From NCBI GenBank assembly GCA_021521415.1, contig JAIQDT010007337.1:1-64000 (forward strand): a DNA stretch of 64,000 bases, given 5' to 3'. Every line of letters begins with the position of its first letter. Position 1 is the stretch's first letter. Below are positions 56,808 through 64,000 of this stretch, piece by piece. This DNA comes from Bidens hawaiensis (taxonomy: Eukaryota; Streptophyta; Magnoliopsida; Asterales; Asteraceae). The translations under genes were made by a program, and so were the position numbers. Under the pieces are notes generated by a model. The model was not told where the DNA came from and did not search any database. It worked only from the letters and a program-made list of their open reading frames with translations.

Positions 56808-57420
56808 CGTGGTTTTCGATGAGGGTACCGGCTAGAGTGATGACATCATGAAGGACTTTTGGGTCACGGCTCAGGACGGAATATTAGATTTGCATAGGCA
56901 AACCCAAGATGTGTTTATCAATGGCCAACTCCAAATGAGTGGTCATATGTGGGATCAGAAGGCTCAATTCATGGAATCGATTATTGTAAGCGGTATTATC
57001 ACCACATTCTTGATTTAAGTTCCCAAAATCCTCTTCCAACTTACGGAATTCATATATTGGGCAAAACATTTCTAGCATGAGCTTCTTGAGATCGTCCCAT
57101 GGCAAAGCTATGACAATCTCAGCCCTAAGAGAGTACATTTTACCATTCCGAGGGCACCCGATTTGAAGACTCTTGAGGCATAGGTCGTCGTTTTATACTC
57201 TGGACATGCACAATAGAGAAACACACTTTCCATATGTTCGAACCATTGGAGGAAGGTAGTAGCACATTCGGCTCCAACGTAATCGGTTGGGTTTGCACTT
57301 GTGAATTATTTGAAGGAGTAAGTAGTTGGGTTTTTATTCACGGGGGTGGCAACGGCATTCACGGTTTGGAGCTGAGAGATAATTGTTGCCGGTGTGTCGG
57401 TTACGGTTGATGAGGCAGGA
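56808..57420 (-). pseudogene. gag of element E, capsid part
   Basis: The minus strand 57138-56884 encodes a retrotransposon gag core: WDDLKKLMLEMFCPIYEFRK, then DNTAYNNRFHELSLLIPHM and ILGLPMQI, ending at a TAA. Further sequence (DVITLAGTLIE) continues in the same frame to the solo-LTR insertion. The frame is also broken just upstream of 57138. Function would be particle formation; this copy is dead. Confidence 0.8.
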
Positions 57421-58397
57421 AGAAGACATGCTACAAGGACGAAACGTGAAAATTTATTAGGTTTTGGGATAAATTTTATAACTTTGAGAAATTCCGAGTT
57501 TTGTGAAAATTCATGAGGGTACAAAATAAATACAAAATTAACCTTAACTTGGAGTATTGATGAAATTGATATTTAAATGAAATAGTAAAACTTAAATAGT
57601 GGGTTGAGAAATGAATCATCATGAGCTTGAGAAAATAATCAACATAACAAAATAAAAATTTAAACAAACTCTCATCGTTGAACTATCCATGTATCACCAT
57701 GGCTTAATTTTCCAACAAAAGATTTAAAATTGATTAAAATTGAGATGAGGGAGTTGAGGTGAATGGTTGGGGTATCCATGTATCACCATGGATTTTCCCA
57801 CACATTCTTTCAACTAAAACATCATAAGGAAGAACCGAGTTTAGCCACGTATCACCGTGAATTCGATAATGATACAAGGGCGTGGCCGTCACATGACCAT
57901 GTTTGATACAATGAAGTTAGTAGATTCGTGGACGTTTGGTGTGGTATGATTTGGCTTAATAAGTTTCACACCCTCGCCGAACCTTCGAAGAAAGCAACCA
58001 GGTCTCACGGTTGATTGAGATTTATCCGCATTGTTTTTCCTTAAACTCACAAGCCTTGGTGGCAAGGGTTTGAAGAACAAGTGTGTCCCTCTTACAATTA
58101 CTACATATCCGTCACACAAATCATCCTCAAGGAGGGAGGGGTAAAAATGGTGGGAATTCTTAAGGAATTTCCCAATTTAAAATAACTAGAGTTTTGAAAA
58201 TGATTTTAAGAGTAAGGCATAGCCTCGGAGTTGTGTTGGCTTTTATGTACAAGAATAATATCAAATCATTAAATAATATTTAAGCAACTGCAATCAATTA
58301 TATAATTCAGGGTGCAAACACGTAAAGGCATATCACGTATAGGGACCCTAAGAATGCTACTAGGTCATTAAATCTAACCACCTATCTTATAGTCTTC
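57421..58397 (-). other. 5' leader region of element E
   Basis: Between primer-binding site and gag. The phrase catgtatcaccatgg-like recurs at about 57690, 57778 and 57850 (tatccatgtatcaccatgg), a short local repeat. No convincing ORF. Confidence 0.5.
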
Positions 58398-58410
58398 GGC
58401 TCTGATATCA
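58398..58410 (-). other. primer-binding site of element E, one base altered
   Basis: The minus strand reads TGATATCAGAGCC against the canonical TGGTATCAGAGCC, three bases from the LTR. It marks 58414-60462 as the 5' LTR. Confidence 0.8.
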
Positions 58411-58413
58411 ATC

Positions 58414-58742
58414 TGTCACACCCCGACCAAAAGCGGTGGAACATGTCGGGCATAACGTATTGATTGGACAGTAGCTCAAAAGACTCCAACTATAGCGACA
58501 ATAATTATTTAATTTCATTAACATTAAATAATTTTGTTATTTAATTTTGTTATTTGAATGTATATCCCAAGTACACAAAGTCAATATAAAATAACAAACA
58601 CATCATAATTTTGTTATTTGAATGAATATCCCAAGGTAAATCTAATATCTTCAATTTTGAACAATATCACTACTTGTACATGTAGCATGTATAAAAACAG
58701 AGTTTGTCAACACGAATGTTGGTAAGAATACACAAGTTTATG

Positions 58743-58783
<41 letters not shown>

Positions 58784-60462
58784 AATTCATATGTAAATGA
58801 TGAGCATTGCAAATCTTATGAAAATGTAAACAACTAAATGCATGTGGACCCGTTCCTATTGATACAAAATCAATGTACTTGAGTAAATGTATGATCATAG
58901 TATATGAGAATAGATGAGGATGAGATATCAACCACCAAACATAAAACACACATATAAGCACATAGAGCATAATCATAGAGCATGCAATAATCACACATAA
59001 ACATATACTGAATTGTGTTTTGAATAGATGTGGAAATAAACAGGAGTAAAAGTGAATAAGGTATACATGTTACCCCCAAAATATAAATATGAAAATAAGG
59101 GTATGTAAACTCACATGGAATATAGAGGTGGTAACGGATAGATGGTTCAAGCGAGTTGATAGGTCACGCGAGAATCCCGAAAACTTGTCCTAATTTAAAA
59201 GTACTTTCGAAGTAAACATCTTGAAGAGAATAAAAAATAAGATAACGAGAATTTGGGATTTATAACAAATTTGGGATCGTTCTAAGTTTATATGTAAACT
59301 TTTAGTTGGTTTAAACTTTTGTTTATAATAAAAATAAATTAACCGTTTTATCTTGCAATAAAGTTTAAACTAATAAGGAATATTTAGTGACGAGATAATT
59401 ATAATTAAAAGTTTGACGGTGTTTGGTTTGATAAAATGTGTCATAACTCTTAACAATAGTATTAGGTTAATTATACTTATATTAGTAATTATTATTATTA
59501 TTATTATTATAAAAAAACAGTTAGAGAAATGAAAAGGTTTAAATAAGGAGAAAATAACCCAAAAAAAATAAAAACACAAAAATGAGCATCCCAGGGCTTG
59601 AACCCGGGTCCCTAGGCTCACCGATATAACAAAACACACACCAGCCCAGTGGTGTGTTAACTTGTTAATGGGATGAAACAAAAAGTAAATAAAAAGAAAC
59701 TCCAATTAGCCCCAAATCCACAACAAACCCTAAATCATAAATCTCAAGATTGATACAAGATTGCTCTTTGTCAGTATAAATTGACATAGGGCTTTTGTTA
59801 TACGCATAAATCCGACCAAAAAAAAACTAAACAATTACCATAAAAGAGTTTAGATTGAAGGAGAATGACAGATAGGGTTCAGCCAAGAACACGCACACAA
59901 AATGGGTCTGAAATAACTCCGTTGATGAAATTAGCTTAGGGATTTGCTTCGGAATACCATAGAGAGTATGAGGGACGAGTTAATTGCGATTTAGATGAGT
60001 ATTTATAGTGATTCATGGTCAAGGAAGCCACGGGTTTGTTACGAGTGATTATGGTATCCAAAAGTTGTCAATTAATCATACTTACCAAACAGTTTGATCT
60101 CGTGATGGACAAGAAACGCATAAACGAATCAAAGCCCAAAAATTTCGGCTTGATTCGATACCAAATTTAACGGGGGGGTATGCTGATGGTGACGGGTTGG
60201 GGGTGGGTTTTGAATAATATTTGCAAATAAAACCTGATTTCTGGTTGTATAGTCACAAGTTGTAAAAACTAAGTGTATGGGTGGGGGTGGGCCGGGGGAG
60301 GGGTATAAAGTGCATAATCAACACTTTAAAAGAAAATAGTTATAAAGAAAATAATATAATTTGTGAGAATTCGTTGTTTTATTTATTTAGTGCGGATCCG
60401 AAAATAAAAGTTTGTTTTTTAAATGGGCCGAGTTTCGATTTTGAAAAATAACAAATGTTACA
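58414..60462 (-). repeat. element E right (5') LTR
   Basis: 2049 bases, tgtcacaccccgacc to aacaaatgttaca. It is uninterrupted, so it serves as the empty-site reference for the insertions F and D in the left LTR. It contains a long (TA)n at about 58744-58781. Confidence 0.88.
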
Positions 60463-60694
60463 ATAACCACCTCATGCATGACCTAATGATATTGACGGTG
60501 GCCCTAATGCTCATTCTCTCCATCTTGTTTCTTATTCAATCTTTTTCAATTATTTTTATTATTAAATAATGGAAATGTCATGGAGAATGGTGTATTTCTT
60601 TGGTTGAAAGATGTTGAATGATGAGGGGAAAGCTGACGTGACGCAATCATAACAAATGAAGGGAATGGTGTTGAATGATGTATACCTCTTAGCC
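60463..60694. other. right flank of the retroelement nest
   Basis: Non-coding. It shows no target duplication matching the left flank of element E. Short blocks (tggtgttgaatgatg) recur at about 60586-60615 and 60668-60682. Confidence 0.4.
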
Positions 60695-60697
60695 TTA

Positions 60698-61346
60698 GAG
60701 CATCCACAACGGGATGGGATGCCCGAGGTCCGGATACATGTGGCAAGGGGCGAACTTGGATCCAGCAGACTTCACCGTTGTAGTGCCTAAGTCCAGTGAA
60801 CAAGTCTGGTTTTGCAAACTTGCAACTGACGTAGATGTGGGCCCCTCAACAATTTAGACATTCTTGGAATTTTGCAATCGATCGACACCCCAACAAAAAT
60901 CTATCTCAACTGACATGAAGGGGTTACAGACTAACCTATTTGTAGTTTCAACGAGTTCATCTTCAATTGGTTGTTGTTTCAGGCACCATCTCCACTTCGA
61001 TTTGATTTCTAAGGAGATCGATTTTTGTTTTCCGGCGACAATTTGAATCCCTGGCATGGGTGACGAGATGCTCTTTTCTTGATGATGTAGATGTTCAGAT
61101 CCAAAATGAAAACTATAATAATGGAGTGGTGCATAGTAGTGGGTATGATATAATATTAATATTTAGTGATTAAAAATAAAATTAATATATTACAAAAGTT
61201 TTTAAAAATTGATTAATTATATATAAAGTAGTAGGTGTTATATGAAAGTTTGTAAAGGTTTGTTGTTGAGGAGATTTTTAAAAAAGTTTGGAATCTGATG
61301 TGACGATGATGTGGCGGTTTGTATGGGTTTGTTGTTGTGGATGCTC
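60698..61346. mobile_element. PIF/Harbinger (Tourist-like) MITE
   Basis: GAGCATCCACAAC at 60698-60710 is inverted as gttgtggatgctc at 61334-61346, and TTA flanks both ends (60695-60697, 61347-61349). TTA duplications and this terminal sequence are typical of Tourist-like elements. No transposase is encoded. An autonomous partner could be related to the relic near 11200. Confidence 0.85.
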
Positions 61347-61349
61347 TTA

Positions 61350-62519
61350 GAATCATTAGATGGTGATGACCATGTCCATTCTATTTTTTTAAGAATGTAT
61401 GTAGCAAATTATTGTTTTGTAGAATATTCTGAAACAAATGTGTGTAGAAGATTAACGATATGAGGGAATCCTAGACCCTTGGTCATATTCTCTCTCTCCA
61501 TGCTTGCATCTGGAACCGAGCTCTTTATCAGCGCCCCCCTTCCACTCCAAGGTGTGGTGGTGTGCACGCCCTTGGCTTGGCCGACGTGTCAAGTGGCACG
61601 GGTAAGGTAAGACCCATCATACATAATCTAAGGTTGCTCAAAATATAATTAACTTTCTATCTTTACCAATTAAATTAGTAATTTACTATGCCTTCCAATT
61701 ATCATGCTTGATGGAGTGCACCGTACCGTAATGTTATATTGTCATTTACTAATTTTTCCAAGCTAGAGTCAACATTAAATTATACACGTTTACGTTTTAA
61801 GAAAACTTTATTTGTGTACTTCTTTTTACTAACTTATTATACGTTTTAAAACTTTATCTGTGTACTTCTTTTTACTAACTTATTATGTTATCATCTTTTG
61901 TTTATATAAGAACGTGCTCGTAATCTAAGCAAATATTACCATTCACATTGATTTTGCATATTTCAAAACCTACCATAGTAGCATTTGTTTATGCGTTTTA
62001 AGGAAATGTTTTTCACTTGTATATTTATACTCTAATTTGTAAAATTGATCGACACGAATGGCGGCTCATGCATTATATTTTTTAAAATTTCTCTCTCTCT
62101 TTCTCTCTCTCTCGGGTTGCAATAACAACGGGAGCAAAAATATTAAGACAAGTAGTAGGGTGGCGCACCTGCCACCTCACTCTACTTTTCTCCATTAAAA
62201 TAACCACAATCAAATTCAACTATCACATAATAACACTCACATTTTTATTAAGAAAAGATAAAATCATTGTTGTGATTTCAATTAAATCTTATACAGTTTT
62301 TGAGTAAAAACTGAAAAGTTAGTGTCTTTATGCTTATCTGACAATGGCATAAATATTTTTAATTTTTCAGTTAAATCTTTACATATTATCTAATTATCTA
62401 ACCGTAACAGTAATAAATTAGCAATAAAAAATTCCTTAGATATCCTTTTTAATTTGTTTGAACAATCTCTATATAAAGACATCCTATGTATTCAAGGAAT
62501 CAAGGTCAAGTTATTCTAC
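61350..62519. other. AT-rich intergenic DNA
   Basis: I see no gene. A GC-richer patch at about 61530-61600 has ccacgtg-like and gccgacgtgtcaagtggcacg sequence of a MITE-like kind but no paired end. Confidence 0.4.
62091..62113. repeat. (CT)n microsatellite
   Basis: A CT tract with one TT interruption. Confidence 0.9.
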
Positions 62520-63140
62520 AAAGGGAACAAAAATGAGAATGGTGAGAAGGATTTCTAGCCACACGAAAAAAAACACTTCAAAAAATTTTTTTTTAAAATA
62601 AATAAAAAAATAATAACTCAAATTTAATAAAAAACGAAAAAAGTAAAAACACAAATATGTTTCCACCGTCTTTCTCGTTCTCACAAAAAAAACACACAAT
62701 GGTAAGTGAAAAAAGTCGTTGTGTATTTATATTTATCACTGTGTTTTGTGTTTATTATCGTCATTTATTGTGTCTTATGTGTCTTTTTTTTCTTTATATT
62801 GTGTTATATTACTCAACATTGTGCTATATTTTGTTCGGCATTGTATTATATTTTGCGATCTAATGTGTCTTTTATTAGTTATAATTGTGTATTTTGTTCA
62901 TTTTCGTCATTGTGTCTTTGATCTCTCGGCATTGTGTCTTTTTGTCAATTTTTTTTTATTTTTTTGTATATAGTTTTTAATTTTTTTCTTTGAACGGGAA
63001 TGATGGCGGAAACATTTTAGTATTTTTTTATTTTTTTCGTTTTTATTTATATTTGAATTATTATTTTTTTGAATTTATCTTTAAGGAGTCTTTTGTGTGG
63101 TCACAAATCCTTCTTACACTTCTCATTTTTGTCTCCTTTT
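62520..63140. mobile_element. foldback element or long-TIR MITE
   Basis: The left arm begins aagggaacaaaaatgagaa (62521) and the right arm in reverse complement AAGGAGACAAAAATGAGAA. Both continue gaaggattt and then accacac inward for about 150 bases, with the inner T/A-rich part also matching. The centre (62700-62970) is T-rich with many attgtgt motifs. I found no clear target duplication. The ORFs here are low-complexity. Confidence 0.65.
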
Positions 63141-64000
63141 ATATTTTATTTTTTTCTTGTATTCAATTGTTTTTTTATTGACGATATACAAAGATATTTC
63201 TATTTGATGGTCAAGTTTTAACCAACCTGACTCACTCACTTTTTAGATAAGTTTTTTTAAATGGTTCATTTATATACATATAATAAATCAAAATGAGTAA
63301 TTTAAGTACACATTTAGCACACAATGCACCAATTACCAAATGCCCATCACACACAAAACACATTATTATTTACAAGACACAAACCATTCACGTGAGATGA
63401 ACAATGTAACATGATTAAAATGTTAGGGACTATTTACTCATATAGCGAGCGACCAACATGGCTAAAAAACTATATAGTATGTAATAATTTATCTTTTTTT
63501 TAACCGATATACTCACATCCATATTATGCATCACTTTCTCCTAGTTACTACTTTCTACCATTCTTGTTGATTGTTCTTTTATTAATAGATAACTATTGCA
63601 ACGGTGGACGATAACTATTTTTAAGAGAAGTATTAATAAATAAGTCATGAAATGATAATCTCGATTTTATTAAACTTGCAACAATCCAGAATACAATACC
63701 TCATTGATTCAAGATGAACCAAAGACCACACGAAACAAAATACATATCAAATCAAGAAATGACAATACTAGATTGTCAACACAACTATAATATCAACAAT
63801 GAGAAAATTACCAAACACGAAGAACAACGGGAAAGGCGGTAAGAACAAATGAAACGAAAGAGTGATCATCGGAATAATATCTTGAGTTCACTCTTTTATC
63901 AACAAATGAAAGATGATGGCTATCACAAATGCACGGGTCGGGCCATAACTAAACCAAACTGGGCCTAACCTATTCTAAGTCTTCTTGGCTCCAACGGCTA
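63141..64000. other. AT-rich end of the window
   Basis: I see no gene or repeat boundary. The last 350 bases could hold part of a retroelement continuing beyond the window. Confidence 0.35.

Larger units (their letters stand above)
11631..60462 (-). mobile_element. element E: gag-only Ty3/Gypsy-type LTR element, outermost host of the nest
   Basis: The left LTR begins at 11631 (tgtcacac) and survives as 11631-13181, about 40991-41035 and 52127-52552. The right LTR is 58414-60462. Both LTRs end in aacaaatgttaca. The internal part between 52553 and 58413 carries a primer-binding site, gag fragments and the pre-LTR block, but no protease, RT or integrase. The flanking 5-mers (ctaat left, ataac right) do not match, so left and right LTR may have been brought together by recombination instead of one insertion. 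Confidence 0.7.

Noticed and set aside
58743..58994. Minus ORF ending in a Tyr-Ile repeat
   Set aside because: Translation of a (TA)n microsatellite in an LTR.
62657..63181. Several overlapping ORFs of Phe/Leu/Tyr-rich protein
   Set aside because: T-rich loop of a foldback element; low-complexity translation.

Overview
The window is nuclear DNA of a flowering plant: one multi-exon nuclear gene for a plastid protein with short GT-AG introns, followed by about 50 kb of nested LTR retrotransposons, with small TIR elements on both sides. A eudicot, probably Asteraceae, is my inference: the accessory ORFs of both retroelement families (the ORF upstream of gag in the Tekay-type elements, and the third ORF after pol in the Copia elements) resemble predicted proteins I remember from pyrethrum and Artemisia genomes. 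That is recall, not a search.

Region 1 (about 0.4-8.8 kb, minus strand) holds the only clear host gene: a 14-exon gene for a 635-residue DUF21 / CBS-pair / CorC-HlyC membrane protein with a chloroplast-type N-terminus, of the CNNM class (Arabidopsis At3g13070/At1g55930, MGR8/MGR9-like Mg2+ transporters). All exons join in frame with no lesion. Its large introns carry two TIR elements flanked by 9-bp direct repeats. Region 2 (8.8-11.6 kb) is intergenic, with a short PIF/Harbinger transposase relic.

Region 3 (11.6-60.5 kb) is a retroelement nest that can be peeled apart by target-site duplications (TSDs). The outermost element, E (minus strand), has gag but no pol. Its left LTR starts at 11631 and is split by a 27.8-kb insertion, F (13182-40990, TSD ACGAG-like), and by Copia element D (41036-52121, TSD GTGGT/GAGGT). 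Its gag is split by a solo LTR of its own family (54459-56802, TSD CTTAA). Its right LTR is 58414-60462. Inside F lie a Tekay-type Ty3/Gypsy composite with an inverted centre (14922-26082, TATAT on both sides) and a solo Tekay LTR (26593-39309, TSD TAACC). The solo LTR is in turn split by Copia element C (26764-36962, TSD CACGA).

The most notable signal is in the two Copia elements C and D. Their LTRs carry arrays of palindromes built from the 8-mer GCGAAGTT/AACTTCGC directly upstream of a TATA-like box. The same array-plus-TATA arrangement occurs a second time inside each element, downstream of pol and upstream of an extra ORF (ORF3) of unknown function whose C-terminal half is conserved between the diverged copies. 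I read this as an internal promoter for ORF3. Gag and pol of both elements share a frame but are separated by in-frame stop codon(s) at the same point.

Region 4 (60.5-64 kb) is AT-rich non-coding DNA with a Harbinger-type MITE (60698-61346, TSD TTA) and a foldback element (about 62520-63140). I saw no tRNA, rRNA or CRISPR array.
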